Shown: positions 18,248-27,783, numbered from the stretch's first letter. The stretch is DNA of 38,445 bases from Serpens sp035306625 (GCA_035306625.1 DATGNS010000030.1:1-38445); one strand, 5' to 3'. Translations and numbers: made by a program. The notes: generated by a model from the sequence alone, not told the origin.

Positions 18248-18820
18248 CTAGCCCAGGCCCGACAGCTTGAGCAGATGACGCAGGTCGTCGAGCACCGCCT
18301 TGCCGGCTACCCCGGCAGGGTAGCTCAGCACCAGGTTGCCCAGCGGATCGACGATCCACAGCCGGGTGCCGGAGCCGAAGGCGGCATGGCGGGCAGCGTC
18401 CAGTCCCAACCGGCGCAGCTGTGGATATTCCCGGGTCAGGCGGGCGGCATAGTCGGCGTCCGGGCCGGCGCTCAGGGCCAGGGCATGGCTCGCGCGGCCC
18501 GCCTCGCGGCCCAGGCCGATATGGATCTGCCGGGCCAGATAGACCAGCTCGCGGCAATCCGCCGCGCAACCGTGGGTGTCGGTCACCAGCAATTGCCAGC
18601 CGCCCCCGGGCTGGCCGGTCACGCCGAGATCGGCGAGGGTCTGCCCGTCGCCATGCAGCTGGCCGTGGAAGGTGCGCCCCTCCGGCACCCAGAAGCGCCA
18701 CTGGTACATGGCGCCGGCCAGCAGCATGGGACCGAGCACCCCCAGCAGGATGAGCAGCAGTTGCAGCCGCCCCCGAGTGCGCGGTCCGACCTGATGTTCA
18801 AGATGCAGCGATGGATGCAT
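18248..18820 (-). CDS. Membrane-anchored Sco-like (thioredoxin-fold) protein of the cox cluster
   Basis: This 190-residue protein has one membrane anchor (about residues 19-39) and a periplasmic domain. It is usually left as hypothetical (the PA0111 position in P. aeruginosa). The pattern looks like a diverged Sco/thioredoxin fold: a beta strand WQLLVTDTHG leads into C85-AAD-C89, a CxxxC as in Sco, then a helix, and near the end VDPLGNLVLSYPAG followed by a helix, as in Sco proteins. The Sco copper-ligand histidine is not obvious. The start at 18820 (MHPSLHLEHQ) overlaps the surf1 end by 23 nt. A role in copper or thiol handling for CuA is inferred from fold and neighbours. Confidence 0.8.
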   Translation of the reverse strand: MHPSLHLEHQVGPRTRGRLQLLLILLGVLGPMLLAGAMYQWRFWVPEGRTFHGQLHGDGQTLADLGVTGQPGGGWQLLVTDTHGCAADCRELVYLARQIHIGLGREAGRASHALALSAGPDADYAARLTREYPQLRRLGLDAARHAAFGSGTRLWIVDPLGNLVLSYPAGVAGKAVLDDLRHLLKLSGLG

Positions 18821-19547
18821 CGCGAGCCTCCCGTGCCCGGTGGATTCCCAGATAGATGAACAGCGCCAGCAATGCCGTGGCCAGGGCGAACCATTGCAGC
18901 GCATAGCCCTGGTGCTTCTCCGGCGCCGTGGACACGCTGGGCCAGTTGGGTGTCAGCAGGCCCGGACCCGACTCCAGGCGCAGCTCCAGCAGCACACCGG
19001 GCCGGCGCAGCTCCTTCCAGACCGCCAGCGGCTCCAGACGGTTGATCAGCCTGGGCCAGCCCGTGGCATTGCCTGCCGCCAGCAGGCTGCGCCCCGGCGG
19101 CACATAGGCCCAGGCGATGAGCTGCAGCTCGCCGCCGGGCGTTTCGAACTGCGGCGCCACGCGGCGATCCGGCCAGGGCAGCCAGCCGCGATTGACCAGC
19201 AGCCAGCGGCCGCTGGGGTGGTCCATGAAGGGCTGGATCAGCTCGACACCGACCTGGCCCCGATGTACCCGGTTGTCCAGCAGCAGGCTGTGGGCAGCAT
19301 CGAAGCGCCCGCGCAGCCGGACCCGCTGGAACGCCGGCGCGGACTGAGTGAGGAGCTCGGTCACCGGCACCGGTGGCGCCTCACGACGCTGCGCCTCGGC
19401 CGCCAGGATCTGGCGCTTCTCCTCGGCCCGCGACAGCTGCCAGAACCCGAGGCCGCACAACACCGGCAGCAGGACCAGCACCGCCAGGCTCGGCAGCCAG
19501 CCCGGCCGGAAGCAGGGCCCTGCCCGTCTATACTGCTGCTTCCCCAC
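18798..19547 (-). CDS. SURF1-family cytochrome oxidase assembly protein
   Basis: This 249-residue protein has the SURF1 layout: an N-terminal helix (LPSLAVLVLLPVLCGLGFWQL) ending in a conserved FWQLSRAEEK, a periplasmic domain with LLVNRGWLP, and a C-terminal helix (GYALQWFALATALLALFIYLG). SURF1 aids heme A insertion into subunit I. The start is GTG 19547, supported by GGAGG 6 nt upstream. It is divergent from the small DUF2909 gene, with only about 24 nt between starts. Confidence 0.92.
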   Translation of the reverse strand: MGKQQYRRAGPCFRPGWLPSLAVLVLLPVLCGLGFWQLSRAEEKRQILAAEAQRREAPPVPVTELLTQSAPAFQRVRLRGRFDAAHSLLLDNRVHRGQVGVELIQPFMDHPSGRWLLVNRGWLPWPDRRVAPQFETPGGELQLIAWAYVPPGRSLLAAGNATGWPRLINRLEPLAVWKELRRPGVLLELRLESGPGLLTPNWPSVSTAPEKHQGYALQWFALATALLALFIYLGIHRAREARDASIAAS

Positions 19548-19571
19548 TGCAACCTCCCCATGGAGCCGCGC

Positions 19572-19766
19572 GTGCTCAAGGCAGCGATACTCCTCCTGTT
19601 ACTGGCCATCCTGGCGAGCCTCTTCTGTGCTCTGTATTTCATGCTCAGCGACGCCGGCCGCTCCAATCGCATGGTGTACGCGCTCTATGCCCGGGTGATC
19701 CTTTCCGGGCTGACCCTGGCGCTGATCGCCTGGGGCTTCTTCACCGGCCAGCTTCACAGCACGTAG
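19572..19766 (+). CDS. Twin-transmembrane DUF2909 protein
   Basis: This is a 64-residue protein with two membrane helices (about residues 1-20 and 38-60), lying antisense to the rest of the cox cluster between coIII and surf1. It matches the DUF2909 type (PF11137), found in Pseudomonas cox clusters with unknown function. GTG 19572 (MLKAAILLLLL) is preferred because GGAG lies 6 nt upstream; ATG 19560 would add MEPR but has no ribosome-binding site. Its 3' end overlaps the end of coIII by 13 nt. Its promoter would have to lie within or just beside surf1. Confidence 0.8.
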   Translation: MLKAAILLLLLAILASLFCALYFMLSDAGRSNRMVYALYARVILSGLTLALIAWGFFTGQLHST

Positions 19767-20647
19767 ACGAACACGAACAGACAGATCCACACCACGTCCA
19801 CGAAGTGCCAGTACCAGGCGGCCGCCTCGAAGCCGAAGTGGTCCTCCGGCGTGAAGTGGCCGAACAGGATGCGTACGAACATGACGCTGAGCATGATGGC
19901 GCCGATGGTCACGTGGGCGCCGTGAAAGCCGGTGAGCATGAAGAAGGTGGCGCCATAGATGCCCGAGCCGAGGGTCAGCCCCAGCTCGGTGTAGGCATGC
20001 ACGTATTCCTCGGCCTGCAGCACCAGGAAGGCGAAGCCCAGCAGCAGGGTCAGCGCCAGCCACAGCTTCAGCGGCTTGCGCTCATTCTTGCGCAGGGCGT
20101 GGTGGGCGAAGGTCAGGGTGAAGCTGGAGGTGACCAGCAGCAGGGTGTTGATCAGCGGCAACCCCCAGGGCCCGATGACCTCGCGGGGGCCGGGGAAGAC
20201 CTTGGGGTCGGGGGTCTGCAGCAGCGGCCAGCTGTATTCGAAGCCGGGCCAGAGCATGTTGCTGATGCCCTTGTCCCCTTCGCCGCCCAGCCAGGGGCCC
20301 ACCCAGTAGCGGATATAGAAAAGGGCGCCGAAGAAGGCGGCGAAGAACATCACCTCGGAGAAGATGAACCAGCTCATGCCCCAGCGGAACGAGCGGTCCA
20401 TCTGTGCGCTGTACAGCCCGGCGCGGTTCTCGCGCACCACCGAGCCGAACCAGCCGAAGAACATCCAGATCAGCAGCAGCACGCCGATGAAGAAGATCAG
20501 CGGCCCGCTGGAACTGTCGCGCTGGGCCGACAGATCATTGAACCAGTGGCCCAGGCCGGTGACGGTGGTCAGCAGGCCGATGCAGGCAATGATCGGCCAC
20601 TGGCTCTGGGCGGGGACGTAGTACGGCTCATGGGGTTGGGTGGCCAT
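19754..20647 (-). CDS. coIII: Cytochrome c oxidase subunit III
   Basis: This is subunit III of the aa3-type oxidase, 297 residues with seven helices, which stabilises subunit I and its proton uptake. The family glutamate in the third helix is present (E98 in WFIFSEVMFF), as are VLQAEEYVHA and TGFHGAHVTIG, and the C-terminal WYWHFVDVVWICLF. The ATG at 20647 has AGGAGA upstream. It lies 9 nt downstream of cox11. The stop overlaps the convergent DUF2909 gene. Confidence 0.96.
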   Translation of the reverse strand: MATQPHEPYYVPAQSQWPIIACIGLLTTVTGLGHWFNDLSAQRDSSSGPLIFFIGVLLLIWMFFGWFGSVVRENRAGLYSAQMDRSFRWGMSWFIFSEVMFFAAFFGALFYIRYWVGPWLGGEGDKGISNMLWPGFEYSWPLLQTPDPKVFPGPREVIGPWGLPLINTLLLVTSSFTLTFAHHALRKNERKPLKLWLALTLLLGFAFLVLQAEEYVHAYTELGLTLGSGIYGATFFMLTGFHGAHVTIGAIMLSVMFVRILFGHFTPEDHFGFEAAAWYWHFVDVVWICLFVFVYVL

Positions 20648-20656
20648 CGAAGTCTC

Positions 20657-21193
20657 CTATCCGTCCTGGGGCTTGCGACCCGTGATGTCGAACAGCGTGT
20701 AACCGAGGGTCAGGTGGTGCACATCGCGCGGCAGGTCGCGGTCGACGATGAAGCGCACCGGCATCTCGATCCGTTCGCCCGGCTGCAGCACCTGCTGGGT
20801 GAAGCAGAAGCACTCGGTCTTGTGGAACCAGGCGGCAGCCCGCGACGGCGCCACGCTGGGCACGGCCTGAGCGGTCATCGGCCGGTCGGTGGGGTTGCTG
20901 GCCACGAAGCGCACCTCGTGGCTGGCCCCCGGGTGTACGCGCACCTCGGCCTCCAGGGGCTCGAAGCGCCAGACCATGCCCTCGGCGTTGGTGGCCAGGA
21001 ACTGCACCCGCACCGTGCGGCTGTCGTCCACCTGCTGCTCGCCCCGGAATTGTCCGGCGGTCTTGCCGTTGATGCCGAAGGCCTTGCACAGCACGTCGTA
21101 CATGGGCACCAGCGCGAAGCCGAAGCCGAACATGGCCACCACGACCACCAGCAGGCGCGTGACCAGTCGTCGAGTGTCCGTCTGCTGGCTCAT
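20657..21193 (-). CDS. Cox11-type CuB assembly protein
   Basis: This 178-residue copper chaperone delivers copper to CuB of subunit I. It has one N-terminal membrane helix, the periplasmic Cys of MYDVLCKAFG (C36), and the Cox11 copper motif CFCF (C128 and C130). In proteobacteria it is often also called ctaG, which confuses it with the unrelated Caa3_CtaG protein at 9999-10847. The start is 14 nt downstream of the subunit I stop. It is part of coxB-coxA-cox11-coIII. Confidence 0.94.
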   Translation of the reverse strand: MSQQTDTRRLVTRLLVVVVAMFGFGFALVPMYDVLCKAFGINGKTAGQFRGEQQVDDSRTVRVQFLATNAEGMVWRFEPLEAEVRVHPGASHEVRFVASNPTDRPMTAQAVPSVAPSRAAAWFHKTECFCFTQQVLQPGERIEMPVRFIVDRDLPRDVHHLTLGYTLFDITGRKPQDG

Positions 21194-21206
21194 GTCCCGA
21201 CCTCCC

Positions 21207-22805
<1,599 letters not shown>

Positions 22806-22810
22806 GTCCC

Positions 22811-23935
22811 TCACTCCTGAGCCTGTTTGAAGGCGAGCACGTCCTGCGGAGTCAGCATGTCGCCCACGTTGTTGCCGAGCGCGTTGCGCTCGTAGGTCAC
22901 CACCGCGGCAATGTCCACCTCCGACAGCTGGCGGCCGAAAGCGGCCATGGCGGTGCCCGGCTTGCCGTTGAAGACGATGTTCAGATGGCCATCGATCGGA
23001 CCGGTGGTGAGCGGCGAGCCCCTGAGCGCCGGGAACATCGGCGGCAGGCCCTCGCCATTGGCCTGGTGACAGGCCGCGCAATAGGTCTGGTAGACCTGCT
23101 GACCGCGTTCGACCAGCTCCTCGCGCGTCCATTCCTTGCTGGTCAGCTCCTTGAGCTGGGCCGCCTCGGCCTTGCGTTCGGCCATCCAGGCGGCGTAGTC
23201 CTCGGGCGTCTTGGCCTCGACCACCACCGGCATGAAGGCGTGGTCCTTGCCGCACAGCTCGGTGCACTGGCCGCGGTAGATGCCGGGCTCCTCGATGCGC
23301 GTCCAGGACTCGTTGATGAAGCCCGGGATTGCGTCCTTCTTCACTGCCAGTGCCGGCACCCACCAGGAATGGATGACGTCGGCGGCGGTGATCAGGAAGC
23401 GCACCTTGGCACCGACCGGCACCACCAGCGGGTTGTCCACCTCGAGCAGGTAGTGCTCGCCCTTGGGGGCCAGGTTGTTCATCTGCTCGCGGGTGGTGGT
23501 GAGGTTGCTGAAGAACTCGACATCCTCGCCCAGGTACTTGTAGTGCCACTTCCACTGGTAGCCGGTGACCTGGATGTCCACGTCGGATTCGGAGGTGTCG
23601 TAGATGTCGATCAGGGTGCTGGTGGCCGGGACCGCCATGCCGATGAGGATCAGCAGGGGAATGACCGTCCAGAGCACCTCGACGCGGGTGTTCTCGTGGA
23701 AGTGCGCCGGCTGCGGGTTGACCGAGCGCCGATGCACGATGCTCGACCAGATCATCACGCTGAACACCAGCACGCCGATGACCACACAGATCCAGAAGAT
23801 GGTCATGTGCAGGTCGAACACCGAGCGACTGACCTCGGTGGCACCCCGAGGCATGTTGACGTCCCAGGCCCCCCAGGCGGACGAGTGAAGCACCCCGACC
23901 AGCAGACCCATCCAGAGTCGTGGATGTCGCATCAT
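22811..23935 (-). CDS. coxB: aa3-type cytochrome c oxidase subunit II with cytochrome c domain
   Basis: This 374-residue subunit II has a signal peptide (cut after about WGA), two membrane helices, and a periplasmic CuA domain with H189, C224, E226, C228, H232 and M235. The aromatic electron-entry site is GYQWKWHYKY. A C-terminal cytochrome c domain has CAACH (286-290) and a likely axial Met330, so this enzyme too is caa3-like in build. It is the first gene of the main oxidase operon, with a leader of about 105 nt downstream of an RpoS-type -10 element. The ATG at 23935 is followed directly by a second ATG. Confidence 0.95.
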   Translation of the reverse strand: MMRHPRLWMGLLVGVLHSSAWGAWDVNMPRGATEVSRSVFDLHMTIFWICVVIGVLVFSVMIWSSIVHRRSVNPQPAHFHENTRVEVLWTVIPLLILIGMAVPATSTLIDIYDTSESDVDIQVTGYQWKWHYKYLGEDVEFFSNLTTTREQMNNLAPKGEHYLLEVDNPLVVPVGAKVRFLITAADVIHSWWVPALAVKKDAIPGFINESWTRIEEPGIYRGQCTELCGKDHAFMPVVVEAKTPEDYAAWMAERKAEAAQLKELTSKEWTREELVERGQQVYQTYCAACHQANGEGLPPMFPALRGSPLTTGPIDGHLNIVFNGKPGTAMAAFGRQLSEVDIAAVVTYERNALGNNVGDMLTPQDVLAFKQAQE

Positions 23936-23942
23936 TGCGCTC

Positions 23943-23970
23943 CCTGTCGTTCTTGTTATCTGCCGACAGG
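23943..23970 (-). promoter_or_regulatory. Leader hairpin overlapping the coxB ribosome-binding site
   Basis: CCTGTCG (23943-23949) and CGACAGG (23964-23970) form a 7-bp stem with a 14-nt loop. In the minus-strand mRNA the second arm runs straight into GAGCGCA-ATG, so part of the purine-rich AGGGAG is in the stem. It could limit translation initiation; this is inference from pairing only. Confidence 0.4.
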
Positions 23971-24047
23971 GCCGGACTACCGGAGACGAGACCGCACGCT
24001 TCGCCGTCCGGGCCTCGGCCGGTCGGAAGTTAGGTCGTTCGCTTCGG

Positions 24048-24054
24048 AGTATAG
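24048..24054 (-). promoter_or_regulatory. RpoS-type -10 element upstream of coxB
   Basis: The minus strand reads CTATACT, which equals the Pseudomonas and E. coli sigma-S -10 consensus. It is about 113 nt upstream of the coxB ATG and no good -35 hexamer precedes it, as is common for RpoS promoters. It is known that the P. aeruginosa aa3 oxidase is induced on starvation through RpoS, which fits. The match itself is short and could be chance. Confidence 0.55.
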
Positions 24055-24120
24055 ACGGCGCGTCCGGTGCGCCAGGGGAGCCGACCGCCGGCGCTCGACG
24101 GTCAGGTCAAGGGGATGAGG

Positions 24121-24846
24121 TCAGCTGCGGGAGAACCGCGCGCGGGGTGTGGCCATGGGCACCACGTCCCCGTCGAGCGGCAGGAAACTGCCGCGCTCGG
24201 CGTCATAGGCCAGGATGGCGCTGGTCTCGATGTCGTACACCCAGCCGTGAATGAACAGCTGGCCGCTGGCCAGGCGCGCCGCCACCGAGGGGTGGGTGCG
24301 CAGATGGTCCAGCTGGGCGACCACGTTTTCCTGGGTGAGGATATCCAGGGTGTCGTGATGACCACAGCCGCAGTTCTCCTCGACCACGCGCAGGGCCACT
24401 TCGGCATGCCGCAGCCAGGCCTTGACCGTGGGCATGCGTTCCAGGCTCTGGGGATCGAGCACCGCCTTCATGGCGCCGCAGTCGGAATGACCGCAGACGA
24501 TGATGTGCTGCACGCCCAGGGCCAGCACCGCGTACTCGATGGCGGTGGACACGCCGCCCATCATCTGTCCGTAGGGCGGTACCACGTTGCCCACGTTGCG
24601 GGTCACGAACAGGTCGCCGGGAGAGCTCTGGGTGATGAGCTCCGGCACGATGCGCGAGTCGGCGCAGGTGATGAACATGGCCCGCGGATTCTGCGCCGTG
24701 GCCAGCGCCTTGAAGAGTTCCACCTGCTCGGGGAACACCTCTTCGCGGAAACGCCGGAAACCGCCGACAATGCTGTTCAGGGCTTCCTCGGCGCTTTCGC
24801 AGCCGGTGCGCACCTGGATCGGAATGGCGTTGTGCTTGTACGGCAT
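24121..24846 (-). CDS. Beta-class carbonic anhydrase
   Basis: This 241-residue enzyme interconverts CO2 and bicarbonate in the cytoplasm. Zinc ligands are C61 (FITCADSR), H120 and C123 (CGHSDCGAMKA), with the D63/R65 dyad of the active site. The start at 24846 (MPYKHNAIPIQ) has GAGG upstream; the frame is open to 25050 but the extension lacks family features. It corresponds to the PA0102 type next to the cox cluster in P. aeruginosa. Bicarbonate supply and pH balance beside respiratory genes is a plausible setting. Confidence 0.94.
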   Translation of the reverse strand: MPYKHNAIPIQVRTGCESAEEALNSIVGGFRRFREEVFPEQVELFKALATAQNPRAMFITCADSRIVPELITQSSPGDLFVTRNVGNVVPPYGQMMGGVSTAIEYAVLALGVQHIIVCGHSDCGAMKAVLDPQSLERMPTVKAWLRHAEVALRVVEENCGCGHHDTLDILTQENVVAQLDHLRTHPSVAARLASGQLFIHGWVYDIETSAILAYDAERGSFLPLDGDVVPMATPRARFSRS

Positions 24847-25025
24847 TGCGAAAACCTCGGTTCTAGAACGAATTTTGCACTGCAAGACGCAAAGCCGACC
24901 ACGGAGAGTCACAGCCGTCGTCGGCACAGGCTGCACTATACGCTCGACGCGTGGCTCGCGACGGCACAACCGCAGTTCTGTTACGCCAACTAAGGTTCTG
25001 CATGAAGGGGTAACGGGGAGCCGCC

Positions 25026-25661
25026 ATGAACTTGACTTCCATGCGCGCAATCATTCGTCAGGCCCAGCTGGAGGAACAGCGCAGCGGGCGCCTGGCGCGC
25101 CTGCTCGGCAACCGCCTGCCGCAACTGCACCCTTCCATCCGCCTGCCGGTGGAAAACGGCTCCGAAAGCCTGCTGCAGTTCGTGAACGCCTACATCGAGC
25201 AGGTGCCCGACCTGCTGGAAGCCGCCGCCCGGGTGGCCGAGCAGACGGGCCTGCAAGCCCATATCGATCCGCTGCTGCGCGTCGCCCAGGAGTTCTTCCA
25301 GGCGCCCCGGCATGCCGAGGCCGGCCTGGCGGCCCTGCTGGACGACGCCTATCTGGCGCAGCGGCTGATCGAGGAGGTCAACGACCGTTACCTGGTGCAG
25401 CTCGGGCGCCCGCTCATTCCCTTGGACAACACCACCGCCAACCTGATCGCCCACCAGCTGATCGGCGAGCCCTTCGCCAATTCCCTGGACCAGGCGATCT
25501 TCGACACCGTGGACGGCCTGCTCGACCCGGCACGCATGACCAGCGCCGAGCGCCAGACCTGTCGTACCTGCCTGGAGAACGAGGACACCCGGCAGGCATG
25601 GGAGCAGTGGCCCTGCCTGAGCCGCCAGCTGGGCATGGAGCTGCGCCTGGGCAGCCTCTGA
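25026..25661 (+). CDS. Conserved hypothetical helical protein
   Basis: This is a 211-residue soluble protein I do not recognise. It has no signal peptide or membrane helix. The sequence predicts mostly alpha helix (ARLLGNRLPQL, LLQFVNAYIEQVPDLLEAAARVAEQ), and near the C-terminus there is a CRTC pair followed by another Cys, which could bind metal or form disulfides. The ATG at 25026 has GGGAG 5 nt upstream. It is divergent from the carbonic anhydrase (179 nt between). Its TGA abuts the TCA of the convergent radical SAM gene with no gap. Confidence 0.8.
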   Translation: MNLTSMRAIIRQAQLEEQRSGRLARLLGNRLPQLHPSIRLPVENGSESLLQFVNAYIEQVPDLLEAAARVAEQTGLQAHIDPLLRVAQEFFQAPRHAEAGLAALLDDAYLAQRLIEEVNDRYLVQLGRPLIPLDNTTANLIAHQLIGEPFANSLDQAIFDTVDGLLDPARMTSAERQTCRTCLENEDTRQAWEQWPCLSRQLGMELRLGSL

Positions 25662-26720
25662 TCACCAGAGCGCCAGCTGCGCGCCGGGCGGGGAGAAGCG
25701 GCTGCAGTCCAGACCGCCCAGCTCGCGACGATCGAGCCCCAGCCGCCTGCAGGCCAGCTGGAAACGCCGGGCCAGCAGCTCGGCGAAGGGCCCCTCGCCG
25801 CGCATGCGCGTCCCGAAGCGACCGTCGTAGTTCTGACCGCCTCGGCACTGGCGCACCAGGCTCATGACATGCTCGGCGCGCTGCGGGAAATGCGCCTGCA
25901 GCCACTCCTCGAACAGCTCGGCGATCTCCAGCGGCAGGCGCAGCAGCACATAGCCCGCGCTGCGCGCGCCGGCCTCCCGTGCCGCCTCCAGCAGTCGCTC
26001 CAGCTCGGCGTCGTTGATCATCGGGATGATGGGCGCGCAGAGCGCCGCCACCGGCACCCCGGCGCCATTCAGCTCGCGCAGGCAGCGCAGCCGTGCGGCC
26101 GGCGAGGCGGCGCGCGGCTCCATGATGCGCTTGAGCTCGTTGTCCAGGGTGGTCAGGCTGATAGCCACGCTGACCAGGTTCTGCGCCGCCAGCTGCTCCA
26201 GCAGATCCAGGTCGCGCAGGATCAGCGCGCTCTTGGTGATCAGGTGCACCGGATGGCGATAGCGCAGCAGAATTTCGAGGGCCTGGCGGGTCAGGCGCTG
26301 CTCGCGCTCGATGGGCTGGTAGGCATCGGTGTTCACCCCCAGGGCGATGGGCGCGGGCACATAGCCGGGGCGGCTCAACTGCTCCTCCAGGCGTTCGGCC
26401 AGATTGGTCTTGGCAATCAGCCGGGTCTCGAAGTCGATGCCCGGTGACAGGTCCCAGTAGGCGTGGCTGGGCCGGGCAAAGCAGTAGATGCAGCCGTGCT
26501 CGCAGCCCCGGTAGGGATTGATGGAACGATCGAACCCCACATCCGGCGACCGGTTGCGGGTAATGACACTTTTTGCCAGTTCCTGACGTACCTCAGTGGC
26601 CCGACTCTCGGGCACCTCCTGGAACCAGCCGTCGTCACAGGCCTCGCTGCGCGTTGGCGCGTAGCGGTTGGCCGGGTTGCAGGCGGTGCCGCGACCGCGC
26701 GGCGGCAGGGTGACGGGCAT
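25662..26720 (-). CDS. PA0069-family radical SAM protein, SOS-controlled
   Basis: This 352-residue radical SAM protein has the 4Fe-4S/SAM motif GCEHGCIYCFARP (CxxxCxxC), related to spore photoproduct lyase-like proteins of the SplB group. A repair-type reaction is suspected but the substrate is unknown. The start at 26720 (MPVTLPPRGRG) has GGAG 5 nt upstream. A LexA box lies 15 nt upstream of the ATG, and PA0069 is, as I recall, a member of the LexA regulon of P. aeruginosa, so induction by DNA damage is well supported. The open frame extends to 26774, but that would run through the LexA box. Confidence 0.9.
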   Translation of the reverse strand: MPVTLPPRGRGTACNPANRYAPTRSEACDDGWFQEVPESRATEVRQELAKSVITRNRSPDVGFDRSINPYRGCEHGCIYCFARPSHAYWDLSPGIDFETRLIAKTNLAERLEEQLSRPGYVPAPIALGVNTDAYQPIEREQRLTRQALEILLRYRHPVHLITKSALILRDLDLLEQLAAQNLVSVAISLTTLDNELKRIMEPRAASPAARLRCLRELNGAGVPVAALCAPIIPMINDAELERLLEAAREAGARSAGYVLLRLPLEIAELFEEWLQAHFPQRAEHVMSLVRQCRGGQNYDGRFGTRMRGEGPFAELLARRFQLACRRLGLDRRELGGLDCSRFSPPGAQLALW

Positions 26721-26723
26721 GCT

Positions 26724-26761
26724 CACTCCGGATACTGTTTTTATATACAGTATCCGGAGTG
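26724..26761. promoter_or_regulatory. LexA box within a perfect 15-bp inverted repeat
   Basis: The center CTGTTTTTATATACAG (26735-26750) matches the CTGT-N8-ACAG LexA operator. It is embedded in a longer perfect repeat: 26724-26738 pairs with 26747-26761 (15 bp arms, 8-nt loop). The radical SAM gene starts 3 nt beyond it on the minus strand, and the GGAG ribosome-binding site of that gene lies in the arm next to the start codon. The AT-rich center can also supply a -10 element. LexA binding is inferred from the consensus. Confidence 0.85.
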
Positions 26762-26787
26762 GGCGGCATTGCAAATGCCGGTCGTCC

Positions 26788-27783
26788 CTATCCCACCGGC
26801 TCGTCCGCGGGCGCCGGATCGGCGGCCGGCCGTGCCATGCGCTGCGCCAGCGCCGCGCAGACCATCAGTTGGATCTGGTGGAAGATCATCAGCGGCAGGA
26901 TCAGCGGCCCGACGGCGCCGCCGACGAACAGTACCTGGGCCATGGGAATGCCGGTGGCCATGCTCTTCTTCGAACCGCCGAACAGCAGGGTGATGCGGTC
27001 CTCGCGGGCCAGGCCCACGCGCCGGCCGAGAAACTCCACCAGCCCCAGCACCAGCGCCAGGAACAGGGTGCAGACCAGGGTCAGGAGCACCAGGCGCAGC
27101 GGCGGGATCGCCTCCCACAGACCGGCGACCACGGCGGCGCTGAAGGCGGTATAGATCACCAGCAGGATGGAGCCCTGGTCCAGGCGACGCAGCCAGTTGC
27201 CGTTGCGCACCAGCCAGTCGCCGATCAGCGGACGCGCCAGCTGGCCGGCCAGGAAGGGCACCAGCAGTTGTACAACGATCGCGCCGATCGCCTCCAGGGC
27301 GGACACGCCGGCGCCCTGCGCGCCCATGAGCCAGAGCACCAGCAGCGGGGTCAGGAAGATGCCCAGCAGGCTGGAGCCCGCCGCGCTGCAGATGGCCGCC
27401 GCCACATTGCCGCCGGCCAGCGAGGTGAAGGCGATCGCCGACTGCACCGTGGCCGGCAGGGTGCACAGGAACAGCATGCCCAGGTACAGCTCCTCGCCCA
27501 GCAGCGGCAGCAGCAGCGGCTTGAGGGCCAGGCCGAGCAGCGGAAACAGGGCGAAGGTGCAGGCGAAGATCAGCAGGTGCAGGCGCCAGTGGGTGGCGCC
27601 CGCCAGGATGGCCTGGCGGGACAGCCGCGCGCCGTGCAGGAAAAACAGCAGGGCGATGGCCAGGCGGGTCAGCCAGGCGAAGGCCGTCGCGCCCGGGCCG
27701 CTGGCCGGCAGCAGGGTGGCCAGCAGCACCACACCGATCAGCAGCTGGGTATAGGCATCGGGAAGGAAACGGAACAACAGCAT
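26788..27783 (-). CDS. Bile acid:sodium symporter family protein (SBF-like)
   Basis: This 331-residue membrane protein with about ten helices matches the SBF-like family (PF13593; YfeH of E. coli). Conserved features include LLFFLHGARLSRQAI, FLCTLPATVQSAIAFTSLAGGN and LFGGSKKSMATGIPMAQ. The substrate is unknown; bile acid transport should not be assumed. The start at 27783 (MLLFRFLPDAY) is chosen for family fit; the frame is open to 27945. It lies upstream of the radical SAM gene on the same strand with the LexA region between, so the two are probably separate units. Confidence 0.85.
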   Translation of the reverse strand: MLLFRFLPDAYTQLLIGVVLLATLLPASGPGATAFAWLTRLAIALLFFLHGARLSRQAILAGATHWRLHLLIFACTFALFPLLGLALKPLLLPLLGEELYLGMLFLCTLPATVQSAIAFTSLAGGNVAAAICSAAGSSLLGIFLTPLLVLWLMGAQGAGVSALEAIGAIVVQLLVPFLAGQLARPLIGDWLVRNGNWLRRLDQGSILLVIYTAFSAAVVAGLWEAIPPLRLVLLTLVCTLFLALVLGLVEFLGRRVGLAREDRITLLFGGSKKSMATGIPMAQVLFVGGAVGPLILPLMIFHQIQLMVCAALAQRMARPAADPAPADEPVG

